From contig NZ_QPEX01000045.1 in assembly GCF_003335505.1 (NCBI RefSeq), positions 372,001-436,000 on the forward strand: DNA of 64,000 nucleotides, in the 5' to 3' direction. The position numbers and the translations under genes were made by a program. This DNA comes from Bremerella cremea. GTDB lineage: Bacteria > Planctomycetota > Planctomycetia > Pirellulales > Pirellulaceae. The notes under the pieces were generated by a model. The model made no database searches. It was not told where the DNA came from and saw nothing but the letters and a program-made list of their open reading frames with translations. Shown here one piece after another: positions 44,363 to 53,369 of the stretch (position 1 is its first letter; every line of letters begins with the position of its first letter).

Positions 44363-45211
44363 ATGGCGGAACTAGCCGCAAAGGCCTCGACCTGGTGGGC
44401 CATTTTTCAAATCAACTTTCACGAGAAGCTCGTCTACCGAGGCGACTTCATGCTAGGAACCTTGATGCGGTTCCTGCCCATCCTGACGCAAATCTTTTTG
44501 TGGTCGGCGATTTTTTCGGCCAAAGGGGGCGGGGAAAGCGCCGGGGAACAAATCGCCGGCTACACCTACTACAACATCGTCGCCTACTACTTGCTGTCGA
44601 CCATCTCTCGGGCGTTTTCTAGCATGCCTGGCTTGGCTTCAGGGATCGCTTTGCAGATCCGCGAAGGGGAAATCAAAAAGTACCTGATTCAACCGCTCGA
44701 CCTGATTTCGTTCTTCCTGCTCAATCGTATCGCCCACAAGCTGACCTATTACATTGTAGCGCTCGTCCCGTTCGTCATTGTGTTTATCATGTGTCGCGGC
44801 TACTTCGCTGGCTGGCCGCCAGGCAATGTGCTGGCCTGTTACTTCTGTTCGCTGTTCCTCTCGTTTATGCTCGGCTTTTTCATGGAAGCCACAATCGGCA
44901 TGATCGGGTTTTGGTTCTTGGAAGTCCGTTCGCTGCTGTTTGTTTATATGCTGTTCTCGTTCTTCCTGTCGGGGCACATGTTTCCGCTGGATATGCTGAA
45001 CGAGTTGGGTGGCCCTTGGGCGATGATCATTAAATCGTTGCCGCTAATGTACCTGGCTTACTTCCCCGCTGCGGTCTTCCTGGAAAAGATCACCGGGGCA
45101 GAATTAATGTGGGGCATGATCGTTCAGGTTGCGTGGGTTGTGTTCTTCATCATCGCTTCTCGCCTGGCGTTTCATTACGGCGTGAAGCAGTACAGCGCGT
45201 ATGGAGGTTAA
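44363..45211 (+). CDS. ABC-2 family transporter permease 1
   Basis: This 282-residue protein has about six membrane helices and the ABC-2/DUF990 pattern: a basic N-terminal amphipathic part (IFQINFHEKLVYRGDFMLG), YTYYNIVAYYLLSTISRAF, an EGEIKKYLIQPLD cytoplasmic element and a long C-terminal hydrophobic stretch. The I.EGEIKKYLIQPLDL motif is typical of this exporter subgroup. It pairs with the next gene to form a heterodimeric channel. Confidence 0.9.
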   Translation: MAELAAKASTWWAIFQINFHEKLVYRGDFMLGTLMRFLPILTQIFLWSAIFSAKGGGESAGEQIAGYTYYNIVAYYLLSTISRAFSSMPGLASGIALQIREGEIKKYLIQPLDLISFFLLNRIAHKLTYYIVALVPFVIVFIMCRGYFAGWPPGNVLACYFCSLFLSFMLGFFMEATIGMIGFWFLEVRSLLFVYMLFSFFLSGHMFPLDMLNELGGPWAMIIKSLPLMYLAYFPAAVFLEKITGAELMWGMIVQVAWVVFFIIASRLAFHYGVKQYSAYGG

Positions 45212-45220
45212 GCCCACACC

Positions 45221-46078
45221 ATGAACGACCGACCATCTTACGTCGCCGTCTTCCTCATGTTCCTGCGAAACAGCATGGTCCGCGACCTCAGCTTTCGCTC
45301 GAACTTTTGGATTGAGTGTATTTCGAGCTTGTCGTGGGTGATCATGAATTTGGGCTTTTACCTGCTCATTTTTAGATACACCAACTCCATCGGAAACAAT
45401 ACCGGCTGGGGTGAGTACGAGTTCTTCGTCTTCTTAGCCACGACACTGCTGGTCAACAGCTTGGTGCAGATGTTCTTCATGCCGAACATCCAAGAATTTT
45501 CCGAACTGATTCGTACCGGCAAACTCGATTTCGCCCTGCTGAAACCGATCGACACACAGTTTCTAGTCAGCTTTGAAAAGGTGAACTTCCCGTCGATGGC
45601 CAACTTTTTGTTTGGCCTGGTGTTGATGAGCGTGAGCCTATACCAGTTGACCCATCGCGAAACCAACCCCATTGAACTGCACGCTGGCATGGTGGCGTTG
45701 TATGTTCTGTTTTTGCTTTGCGGCGTCGCGATTCTGTACAGTTTGATGATCGTGCTCGCCGCGTCCAGCATTTGGCTTGGCCGCAATACGTCGCTCTACG
45801 ATTTCTGGTTCTACATCACCAGCTTTTCCCGTTACCCGATGGAGATCTACAACTCTGGCGGACTGGGAATCTCGCTGCAGTTGATCTTTACCTTCGTCAT
45901 CCCCATTCTGATTGTGGTGAACGTCCCGGCCCGGATCATGGCCCAACCGTTTGGCGTAAGCGACCAGCAAATGTGGTTTCTTCCAATCTACATGCTGGCC
46001 GCCACCGCACTGAGCCTAGTGGCTTCGCGCTGGGTCTTCAAAAAGTCGCTAAGAAGCTATCGCAGCGCCAGCAGCTAA
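45221..46078 (+). CDS. ABC-2 family transporter permease 2
   Basis: This 285-residue permease is homologous in layout to its neighbour: a short basic N-terminus, about six helices and the cytoplasmic element LIRTGKLDFALLKPIDTQFL, equivalent to the EGEIKKYLIQPLD element. It ends in a basic tail (KKSLRSYRSASS). It starts nine bases after permease 1, so translation of the two is probably coupled. Exported substrate unknown. Confidence 0.9.
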   Translation: MNDRPSYVAVFLMFLRNSMVRDLSFRSNFWIECISSLSWVIMNLGFYLLIFRYTNSIGNNTGWGEYEFFVFLATTLLVNSLVQMFFMPNIQEFSELIRTGKLDFALLKPIDTQFLVSFEKVNFPSMANFLFGLVLMSVSLYQLTHRETNPIELHAGMVALYVLFLLCGVAILYSLMIVLAASSIWLGRNTSLYDFWFYITSFSRYPMEIYNSGGLGISLQLIFTFVIPILIVVNVPARIMAQPFGVSDQQMWFLPIYMLAATALSLVASRWVFKKSLRSYRSASS

Positions 46079-46181
46079 GGCCACTTAGCTCCCTTCTCTT
46101 CTCTGAGAGCTTACAGAACTCACCGATAAGGCTGAAATCGCCGAGACGCAGTCTACCAGTCGGTTCTGCTGAACCTGGGCG

Positions 46182-47552
46182 CTAAACTTCATCGTCCGGA
46201 TCAACATCCATCTCGCCGTACGCAATGTGGTGCCCTGGTTCATGACGGGGTTCTACCAGGTAATAAGTCATTACCCAGCCGCCAAACAAGATGACGGTAA
46301 CCCCCATAAAAACGGCTTCAAAGCTTGTCAGATCGATCAGCAAACCGATCAGCGGCGAGAGCACCATCGGCAACGCGATACACAAACTTTGTGTGGCCAG
46401 GTAACGAGGGTGTAGTTCTGCTGGAACAAGCTCTAGCGTGTAGTTGGTGAACGCCCGGAAAGTAATTGGGGTGATACCCACAAAGAGAAACAGCCAATCG
46501 AATACGCGAATACCGAACTCGCCAGAGTGAACTAGAAAGATCGAGCCCAGGGGCAAAATCATCACACCAAACAACATCATTCGCAAGACGAGTCGGTTCC
46601 CTTTCCAATCCGCCAACGGCCCGCCCAGCAAGCTAAAAATCGCGGTGCCTGCGTTCTGGACAATCACCCAGAAAATCATCCGCGAAAGATCAACATCCAA
46701 ACGATCTCGCGCGAGGGCCTGGTAGTGGGGAAACAACATCAGCGAAAAGCCAAACGCGGCGGCAATGATACAAACCAAGCGAAACCGATGATCGTCTTGC
46801 AGCACGCGGTACGACTGCCAGATTAAACGCTTGGGCGAGAATGCGCTGGCCTGCGAGCTGTCGCGATTCTCGTGAAGTCCTACAACCGAAAGAGCACTCC
46901 CCATGAATGCGAATGCCGCGAAGCCGAAGATCCAATGGACCTCGATCGTGTTTCCATAAAGCCACTTAGGCAACAGCCAGGCCGCCAGACTAGTCGCGAT
47001 AACCGCTCCGACTACATTCGAGGCCAACATCAATCGACCTCGTAGAGGTGGCGGTATCAGCTTGCCTTGTGCCGTTCCGAAGCCTAACTGGTTGAGCCCT
47101 GTCGCACAGAAGAACAAAAAGTAAAACCACAGAAAGCCAACCACCATCGCTGTTTTGCCGATGGCCGTATCGACGCCGGGGATAAACATCGCCGCCAAGC
47201 TTCCAAAGGCAGCGGCCATGCCCAGCGAAGTTCCGACCAGCGACCACTTTTTCAGGGGCAAATGCCGTAAGCGATCGGCGTATAGAAGCGGAGGGCAGCT
47301 TTGGCCAATCCTTCCCAAGATGGGTAGAAATCCTCGGACCCACCCTGACCCGGCAATCAAGTCTAAAACCGCCGGAATGATGATACTTTCCGTTTTGAAA
47401 ATCCAGCCGCACCGCAAAACAATTTGCTGGAGCGTCAACAGAAAGAAATTGCGAGAAACGCCTTCAACCTGGGTGGGCGCGACTTGCTTAGAGGTAGCTG
47501 AGGCTGACTTAGCCAACTCGATCGAAGTGGAAGAACGGGAATTCGAATTCAT
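46182..47552 (-). CDS. Major facilitator superfamily transporter
   Basis: This 456-residue protein has about twelve hydrophobic segments after a Ser/Thr-rich cytoplasmic N-terminus of about 35 residues. Two halves are separated by a basic loop (AFSPKRLIWQSYRVLQDDHRF). An intracellular GRG/PPLRGRLMLASNVVG element resembles MFS loop motifs. The C-terminus is acidic (GEMDVDPDDEV). No substrate can be assigned. It is convergent with the ABC-2 exporter, about 100 bases away, and need not be related to it. Confidence 0.88.
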   Translation of the reverse strand: MNSNSRSSTSIELAKSASATSKQVAPTQVEGVSRNFFLLTLQQIVLRCGWIFKTESIIIPAVLDLIAGSGWVRGFLPILGRIGQSCPPLLYADRLRHLPLKKWSLVGTSLGMAAAFGSLAAMFIPGVDTAIGKTAMVVGFLWFYFLFFCATGLNQLGFGTAQGKLIPPPLRGRLMLASNVVGAVIATSLAAWLLPKWLYGNTIEVHWIFGFAAFAFMGSALSVVGLHENRDSSQASAFSPKRLIWQSYRVLQDDHRFRLVCIIAAAFGFSLMLFPHYQALARDRLDVDLSRMIFWVIVQNAGTAIFSLLGGPLADWKGNRLVLRMMLFGVMILPLGSIFLVHSGEFGIRVFDWLFLFVGITPITFRAFTNYTLELVPAELHPRYLATQSLCIALPMVLSPLIGLLIDLTSFEAVFMGVTVILFGGWVMTYYLVEPRHEPGHHIAYGEMDVDPDDEV

Positions 47553-47803
47553 TTATCCCATTATAGAAGTCCATTTTTCGACCGACGACTAGGGGCCCCC
47601 ATCCCGACCAAGAAAAGGCGGAAGCCCCAGGCCGAGTGCGCGGTAACTTAACGACCCAGGGCTTCCTAAAGATCATCACGTGAAAAAGACACCTTTCACG
47701 TAGATAAATATCTTGGTGAAACTAGAAACCCCGGAAACCGGCTAAGGTTTTGGTGGAAACGGAGAATTTCCTAGAAAGTCTAACGGAAAAGAATCCCGCC
47801 TTA

Positions 47804-48352
47804 TTAACTGCCCAGTATCAATTCAAGATAACTACGGCGTTCGCTAGCAGATAATCCGAGCTGTTCAGCCAGTTTTTCGAGAACGGCTTTGGCCCCTTCG
47901 ATCTCGCTTTCCTCGGCGGTAATCTCTAATTCGACGAATTTGCCCAATTCCAGCACTTCGTCCATGGCCACCAGGACTTCAAATCCCTCGTAGGCGAACT
48001 CCGACTTGCGGCGATCTTTGATCACTTCGGCTACCGGCGTAAAGCCCAGCGACTCGAACATGGCCACAATATTGGCCGCACCGGTCGCCCCAGAAACGAG
48101 CGGGACTTCTACTTCTCGGCGTGTTTTGGTCGAGTCGTCGACCTTTGGGCCTTTGTAGGTAATGAAGTTTTGATCGCCCACACGACGAATTCGCAGTGCT
48201 TCGTCGGTTTCGGCGAAGTTACGGCACGGATGGCTATAGTATTTGTCGGCTTGGCGTTTAGGGACTTCAATAATCCCCCCCATCTCTTCGACACGGGACT
48301 CTACGTCCGACAAATCGTCGACCGGAAATTTTAGTTCAACCTCAAACTTCAT
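47804..48352 (-). CDS. CYTH-domain protein (class IV adenylate cyclase/CyaB-like)
   Basis: This 182-residue protein has the CYTH (triphosphate tunnel metalloenzyme) signature EVELKF at the N-terminus (ExExK pattern). LRIRRVGDQNFITYKGP and TRREVEVPL provide further charged tunnel residues, and VAMDEVLELGKFVELEI is the family's typical second half. CYTH enzymes use triphosphates such as ATP or thiamine-PPP; whether this one is a cyclase or a phosphatase is not decided by sequence. It is short and monocistronic. Confidence 0.9.
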   Translation of the reverse strand: MKFEVELKFPVDDLSDVESRVEEMGGIIEVPKRQADKYYSHPCRNFAETDEALRIRRVGDQNFITYKGPKVDDSTKTRREVEVPLVSGATGAANIVAMFESLGFTPVAEVIKDRRKSEFAYEGFEVLVAMDEVLELGKFVELEITAEESEIEGAKAVLEKLAEQLGLSASERRSYLELILGS

Positions 48353-48626
48353 CGCTCAATAGAATCCTTCAAGCAGCGTGAGCCCTTTCTCTTCCGGCAA
48401 GGCTCTCCCGTTGCGAGTTTGGCACTCGCCTGTTTCCAACACAATAACCTATTATTTCGTTGCAGAGGGAATGTGACCAGAGCGATCCATTGTACCTACC
48501 CCGTAACCGCCAATTTCTCAGCGGATTTCGTGGGGAATATCACCGACAACCGGACCACGGATCACTAGAATTTAGGTTGTGATTTCCTGCCGGTGAGTCT
48601 TAACCTCTTTTTCATACGATTTTGCT

Positions 48627-49298
48627 ATGCCCTGCCCTACCCTACAGCCCAATCTTCGGCCCACTGTTCGTCGCGCTCGCTCTGGCAAAGTTCAGTTGCT
48701 CCTTCTCCTCTGTGTGTTGGTTGGCCTGGGTGTTATGGCTTCGACCCTGATTCTGGGTCCGAAACCAGGCGGACCACATCCCTGGGTGGGCAAGCCAATC
48801 CCAGCGGCTACCCTTCAACCGCTGCTCAACACCGATACCCCGTTTGATACGGCGAGCCTTCAGGGGAAGACAACCCTGATCAACTTCTGGGGGCCATGGT
48901 GTCCACCTTGCCTAATGGAATTCCCCGAATTGCTGAAATTGCGTGAAAACTTCGCGAACGAACCTGGCTTTCAGTTCGTTTCCATCGCCTCGGATGGCGG
49001 TTGGGGGCCCAGTGGCGTCGGGTATCAAGAAAACGAGGAATACCTCAAAGACGAATCGAAAATGATCTTGGCCAAATACAACTCGGACTTGCCGATCTAT
49101 GTTGACCTAGACGGGGAATTTCGCCAGAAACTGATTCAAACCGCCGAATTCACCGGTTATCCGACGACCATTCTCGTGGGCCCAGACGGCAAGACGGCAG
49201 CCGTTTGGCTTGGCTATTCCCCAAGCCTGGGCAAAGAGGCGAGCAAGATCATTCGCGAGCAACTAACCTCTGCTCAGTCGGCTGCTGCTGGTGGCTAA
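48627..49298 (+). CDS. Membrane-anchored TlpA-like thioredoxin
   Basis: This 223-residue protein has an uncleaved signal-anchor (about 22-43; VQLLLLLCVLVGLGVMASTLIL) and a periplasmic thioredoxin domain with active site WCPPC (in FWGPWCPPCLMEFPE) and the cis-Pro loop TGYPTTILVGPDG. An insertion of about 25 residues (GGWGPSGVGYQENEEYLKDES) lies after the third strand. It probably reduces or maturates periplasmic disulfides or cytochromes. It is convergent with glnB. Confidence 0.92.
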   Translation: MPCPTLQPNLRPTVRRARSGKVQLLLLLCVLVGLGVMASTLILGPKPGGPHPWVGKPIPAATLQPLLNTDTPFDTASLQGKTTLINFWGPWCPPCLMEFPELLKLRENFANEPGFQFVSIASDGGWGPSGVGYQENEEYLKDESKMILAKYNSDLPIYVDLDGEFRQKLIQTAEFTGYPTTILVGPDGKTAAVWLGYSPSLGKEASKIIREQLTSAQSAAAGG

Positions 49299-49328
49299 CT
49301 TGGTTCGCAATCCGCCCGGGGCAGCAGC

Positions 49329-49676
49329 TTAAATCGCCTCGGGGCCTCGCTCGCCGGTCCGGATACGAATGCAATCGTCCATCGGCACCACAAAGATCTT
49401 GCCGTCCCCGATCTCTCCCTTATCGCCGGTGCGAGCCCCTTTAACGATGGCATCGATCGTTGGCTCGACAAAGTCTTCGTTCACGGCAATTTGTAGTTGC
49501 ACCTTGCGCAGCAAATTGACCGTGAATTCGTGCCCGCGATAAACCTCGGTATGCCCTTTTTGCCGGCCAAATCCCTGGCAATCCATTACGGTCAAGCGAA
49601 AAACTTCCACTTCGGTCAGGGCTTCTTTCACCGCTTCCAGGCGGCTGGGTTGAATGATCGCGATCACGAGTTTCAT
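49329..49676 (-). CDS. glnB: Nitrogen regulatory protein PII (GlnB/GlnK-type)
   Basis: This 115-residue PII protein senses 2-oxoglutarate and ATP/ADP and controls nitrogen metabolism. It has the T-loop GRQKGHTEVYRGHEFTV, the B-loop ARTGDKGEIGDGKIFV and the C-terminal RIRTGERG. At position 51, where enterobacterial PII carries the Tyr that GlnD uridylylates, this protein has Phe (codon 49524-49526), while Tyr-46 is kept. It is therefore unlikely to be regulated by classical uridylylation. It lies downstream of amt on the same strand but separated by about 730 bases of repeats and a terminator, so it probably has its own promoter. The start follows AAAGGAAAG. Confidence 0.94.
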   Translation of the reverse strand: MKLVIAIIQPSRLEAVKEALTEVEVFRLTVMDCQGFGRQKGHTEVYRGHEFTVNLLRKVQLQIAVNEDFVEPTIDAIVKGARTGDKGEIGDGKIFVVPMDDCIRIRTGERGPEAI

Positions 49677-49815
49677 AAGGAAAGATCCACAAGGGAACGT
49701 GCGAGAGATTATCCACTACCGAATGTAAACGGCCAAGCTTGGGGGGACAAGGAGAGGAAAGAGCCAGGTCAGTGAAGCGGATATTAGCAGGTTACGGATA
49801 TATGGCCTGGCTAGA

Positions 49816-50241
49816 TTGAAGTTTTCAGTGTTCAGTTTTCAGTGAAAAGCGGCCGTTGGTAAACCAAACGAGCTACTCGGCCCTGCCCCCTTCAAGAGGA
49901 GGAAACCGTCTGAGCCTGGCTACAAAGCCCAACGGCACCATCAGTTCCCCCTTTCCCCTCCAAGGGAGAGTATAGGCAGCGTGTACCCGAATCGCCTCCT
50001 CATCCTACCCCCTCTCCCCGCAGGGGCGAGGAAACAAGATGAGCAAAAAAGCGTCTTGAGGTATCCACCAGTAACTCTTCACTGAAAACTAAAAACTGAA
50101 AACTGAAAACTGAAAACTGAAAACTGAAAACTGAAAACTGAAAACTGAAAACTTCAAACTGAAAACTTCAAACTTCAAACTTCAAACTTCAAACTTCAAA
50201 CTTCAAACTTCAAACTTCAAACTTCAAACTTCAAACTTCAA
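49816..50241. repeat. Repeat-rich spacer with a 23-unit heptanucleotide array
   Basis: From 50081 to 50241 there are 23 uninterrupted 7-base units: ten ACTGAAA, one ACTAAAA and twelve ACTTCAA. The first eleven positions hold mainly ACTGAAA and the later ones ACTTCAA, as if two variants spread separately. An inverted stretch with the same sequence (TTTTCAGT units) lies at 49816-49843. Between them are three hairpins of one kind: 49886-49902, 49951-49970 and 50011-50031 (C-rich arm, short loop, G-rich arm). No coding function is plausible. Confidence 0.9.
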
Positions 50242-50265
50242 ACTAAAGCGCAGCGCATAAAAAAA

Positions 50266-50312
50266 CCCCGACTTGGAAGAGCGAGGCGGAACACTCTTCC
50301 AAGTCATTGGGG
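50266..50312 (-). terminator. Rho-independent terminator of amt
   Basis: CCCCGACTTGGAAGAG pairs with CTCTTCCAAGTC and a terminal GGGG, giving a long stem around a 12-base loop. On the minus strand it is followed by seven Ts. It lies about 100 bases after the amt stop. Confidence 0.88.
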
Positions 50313-50410
50313 TAGAACTTCTGGCCCAGGCAAAGGCCGAAGTATCTTCGTGAACTTCGCGGGCTTCACCGAGGCGAAACCCGCGAGGTTGGCTTTCGCT
50401 TAACTTGCCC

Positions 50411-51922
50411 TTACGAGACATGCCCCGCTTGGCTGGTCCCTTCGGTGACCAAGTGTGCCGGGTAGGCATACATGCCGTGCTCGTGAATATCGAGCCCTTG
50501 CATTTCTTCTTCCGCAGTAACACGCAAGCCCATGGTGAACTTGATGACGTTGAAGATGATCATGCTTAACGCAAATGCCCAGACAAATGCAGTCACGATG
50601 CCGACGAGCTGAGCAATCAGTTGCGACGGATCACCACTGTTGACCAAGCCGGTTTCTTTCATGAAGAGACCAACTGCCAAAGTTCCCCAAGCACCACACA
50701 CACCGTGAACAGAAACGGCTCCGACCGGGTCGTCGATCTTTAGCTTGTCCAACATGACGCACGACAAAACAACGATCACGCCACCAATCAAACCTGCAAT
50801 CGCTGCCCAACCTGGGCTCAAACAATCGCAACCAGCCGTAATTGAGACAAGACCTGCCAACGCACCATTGAGGGTGAACGAAGTATCAGGCTTGCCGAAC
50901 ATGATCCACGAAGTAATCAACGCACCAACAACCCCAGAAGCGGCGGCCAAGTTGGTTGTAATACAGATGTAGGCGAACGGAGCACCATCGGTGATGGCCG
51001 TGGTCGAACCGGCGTTAAAACCGAACCATCCCAACCACAGAATGAACACGCCCAGAGCCCCCAGCGTGATATTGTGGCCTGGGATTGGCTTCACCTTACC
51101 GTCAGCAGTGTACTTTCCAATGCGAGGGCCGATCGTGATCGCTCCGGCTAACGCACACCAACCACCGATCGAATGCACAACTGTAGATCCAGCGTAATCA
51201 AGGAAGCCCCATTTTGCGTCCAGCCAGCCAGCTTGCGTGTAGAGGCTGCCCCATGCCCAGCTACCAAAAATCGGATAGACAATGCAGGTGATCAGAACCG
51301 AGTAAACCAAGTAAGCCGAGAATTTCGTTCGTTCGGCCATCGCACCAGAAACGATCGTCGCGGCAGTAGCACAGAACACGGTTTGGAAAATCAGAAAGGC
51401 CCAGTTGAAAGTCGGATTTGGCTTAACAGCAAGTGCTTCCGGGCTAGTACCATCGAACATGAACTGGTCGGTCCCAAAAAGACCATTGGTCGTTCCAAAC
51501 ATCAGACCAAAACCAATCAACCAAAAGCCCAAGGACCCAATCGCGAAGTCCATCAGGTTTTTCATGATGATGTTACAGGCATTCTTGGCACGCGTGAAAC
51601 CCGCTTCCACCAAGGCAAAACCGGCCTGCATGAAGAACACGAGAAATGCCGCCAAGCAGGTCCAGAGTGCGTCAAGGTCGCCACCAGGCTCGGTAATACC
51701 AGGAACGGTAGGAGCTACATTTGCTTCTGCGTCTTCCCCTTCAGCATTTTCTTCCGCTTTCAGATCGCCAGGTTCATCCATCGGGGCTTCCGCCGTCGGA
51801 GCTTCTGCCGAAGCTTCCGTTCCAGCGTCTTGCGCTGAAAGCGGGTAAGAGACCATGAGACCGAGGGCGATCGCGAGTACCGCGAACCACGCTCGGTTGG
51901 GGAGGGAGAGGGAACTTACCAT
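50411..51922 (-). CDS. amt: Ammonium transporter
   Basis: This 503-residue Amt/Rh-family protein has a cleavable-looking signal peptide (AWFAVLAIALGLMVSYPLSAQ), an Ala/Glu/Asp-rich linker (about 31-75) and the eleven-helix Amt core. The core shows FFMQAGFALVEAGFTRAKN and the twin pore histidines in STVVHSIGGWCALAGA and AVSVHGVCGAWGT. The N-terminal leader with its linker is longer than in E. coli AmtB. The gene is preceded by an exact sigma-54 promoter (52055-52070), so its expression is probably nitrogen controlled. The start at MVSSLSLPNRAWFAV follows GGTAC-rich sequence; an upstream ATG would add 34 residues. Confidence 0.95.
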   Translation of the reverse strand: MVSSLSLPNRAWFAVLAIALGLMVSYPLSAQDAGTEASAEAPTAEAPMDEPGDLKAEENAEGEDAEANVAPTVPGITEPGGDLDALWTCLAAFLVFFMQAGFALVEAGFTRAKNACNIIMKNLMDFAIGSLGFWLIGFGLMFGTTNGLFGTDQFMFDGTSPEALAVKPNPTFNWAFLIFQTVFCATAATIVSGAMAERTKFSAYLVYSVLITCIVYPIFGSWAWGSLYTQAGWLDAKWGFLDYAGSTVVHSIGGWCALAGAITIGPRIGKYTADGKVKPIPGHNITLGALGVFILWLGWFGFNAGSTTAITDGAPFAYICITTNLAAASGVVGALITSWIMFGKPDTSFTLNGALAGLVSITAGCDCLSPGWAAIAGLIGGVIVVLSCVMLDKLKIDDPVGAVSVHGVCGAWGTLAVGLFMKETGLVNSGDPSQLIAQLVGIVTAFVWAFALSMIIFNVIKFTMGLRVTAEEEMQGLDIHEHGMYAYPAHLVTEGTSQAGHVS

Positions 51923-52054
51923 GTGATTCGTACCTTTTTCAGAAGATGGAATAAACATCAGCCAGCTATATGCCAGGGCCAGGAATCGATCCAACGTGGG
52001 ATATCTTTGAGTGCGCCTTCCCACGTAAGGTCGTGTGCACGAAAACCCCCTGTT

Positions 52055-52070
52055 TGCAAGCGTTGTGCCA
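52055..52070 (-). promoter_or_regulatory. Sigma-54 promoter of amt, exact consensus match
   Basis: On the minus strand TGGCAC, five bases, TTGCA matches the sigma-54 consensus exactly. The start site would be near 52043, leaving a leader of about 120 bases before the amt start codon. Sigma-54 control of ammonium transporters is well established in other bacteria. Confidence 0.82.
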
Positions 52071-52368
52071 TTAGTTCCGCAACGAGGATTGAAAAGCTGG
52101 CAAGCGAGATAGATGTCGCTGTATCTACTGAAGAAACAACAACTTAAACACTTGTGGGAATTTATGCTTTTCAGTAGACGTTTTCCGGCTGTCCGCCGTA
52201 TGCAAAGAATGCGCGCATGATGCTTGCTAGGAATCTCAGCAGTTTTGCTTGGCGCGCTATGGCCTGAGCGAAATGCCCTTGCAGCTCGTTAATCCCCAAA
52301 TAACGGCATACGAAACGGCGCAAAGTTTTTCCGTGCTCCCCTTTTTGGTGAGCTCGGCGCATAAAAAA

Positions 52369-52386
52369 AGGGCCGTTAAAGGCCCT
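52369..52386 (-). terminator. Rho-independent terminator of the MBL hydrolase gene
   Basis: AGGGCC and GGCCCT form a perfect stem around GTTAAA. On the minus strand the hairpin is followed by TTTTTTTATG. It lies 27 bases beyond the stop at 52413. Confidence 0.88.
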
Positions 52387-52412
52387 AAAATTACAGCTTT
52401 GGCGTCGTCGCG

Positions 52413-53195
52413 TTACTTGGGAAGCTCCCCTTTGACGATCTCGTCTTCCCATTCATCCATCAACGGCCAATCAATCGCACACGTCCCAAAGTCGGCCATG
52501 TGGAGATAGGTGTTCAAGCGGGCAATGGTCTTATCCAGCAATGCGTCGTCCTTGCGGAAGATCGGCCCATGACTAGGCAGGAGCCATTTTACGTCACTTT
52601 GCCGAATTCGCTCGAGCGACTTAATAAACGCCGGGATGTCGCTGCCGTGGTGTGCGTCGATCGCCCCAACACAGCCGTCGCGGTAGATATTATCGCCTGA
52701 GAACAATAAATCGCCCAAGCGAAAACTCAGCTGACTATCGGTATGCCCAGGGGTATGCCATACCTCAAGCTTGAGCTTGCCTACCTCTAAAATGTCGCCA
52801 TCGTTGATCTGGTGCTCGATCTTTACCGGTGGCATGTCTAGATGAATGTCTTGCAGGGCGATTTCCGCGAAGGTGTGGAGTTTGTCGCCGGTTTCTAGCG
52901 CTTTGACCGCCAGTGGATGGGAAGTGACCGAGGTTCCCAGAATCTGCTTGGCCTTGGCCAGCCCTTGAATGTGGTCGACATCGGCGTGCGTGGCGACCAG
53001 AGTTTTGCAATTCGCCAAAGGGAAATCAATGCTGCGGATCACATCGATATAGTCTTCGACTGTTTCCTCAAAGCCAATATCGATCAGGAGCCACTCGTTC
53101 CCTTCGAAAACGAGATACACATTACAACCCAGCAACTCGCCGGCTTGGAAATTCAATTCAATTACGTTAGGGAAAATTTCTTTTCGGGGCTGCAT
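52413..53195 (-). CDS. MBL-fold metallo-hydrolase
   Basis: This 260-residue protein has the metallo-beta-lactamase fold. The metal-binding motif is THADVDHIQG, with further ligands in WHTPGHTDSQLSF, SGDNIYRDG and LPSHGPIF. It begins MQPRKEIFPNVIELNFQAG; an upstream ATG would add 46 unrelated residues. Members include glyoxalase II-like thioesterases and many uncharacterised hydrolases. No specific substrate can be given. It is followed by a strong terminator. Confidence 0.9.
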   Translation of the reverse strand: MQPRKEIFPNVIELNFQAGELLGCNVYLVFEGNEWLLIDIGFEETVEDYIDVIRSIDFPLANCKTLVATHADVDHIQGLAKAKQILGTSVTSHPLAVKALETGDKLHTFAEIALQDIHLDMPPVKIEHQINDGDILEVGKLKLEVWHTPGHTDSQLSFRLGDLLFSGDNIYRDGCVGAIDAHHGSDIPAFIKSLERIRQSDVKWLLPSHGPIFRKDDALLDKTIARLNTYLHMADFGTCAIDWPLMDEWEDEIVKGELPK

Positions 53196-53369
53196 GTCGG
53201 CGGTATATGTTCGGGGATTTTTTAAGACAGTACCACCACATCTTAACCGGCGGCCTGGGATAGTCACAACCAGAGGAATCTGGTTGTGTCCTATGGCCTC
53301 AATGAAGAAAGAGTGAGGCCCTGCTGCCCCCAAGATGTGTCGTTTACTGGGGGCAGAGAATTTATTTTA

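Noticed and set aside
50081..50241. Possible CRISPR array
   Set aside because: The units are 7 bases with no spacers and no cas genes nearby; it is a simple tandem repeat.
52171..52452. 93-codon open frame on the minus strand
   Set aside because: It runs through the terminator of the MBL gene and into the end of that gene; no recognisable family or ribosome binding site.
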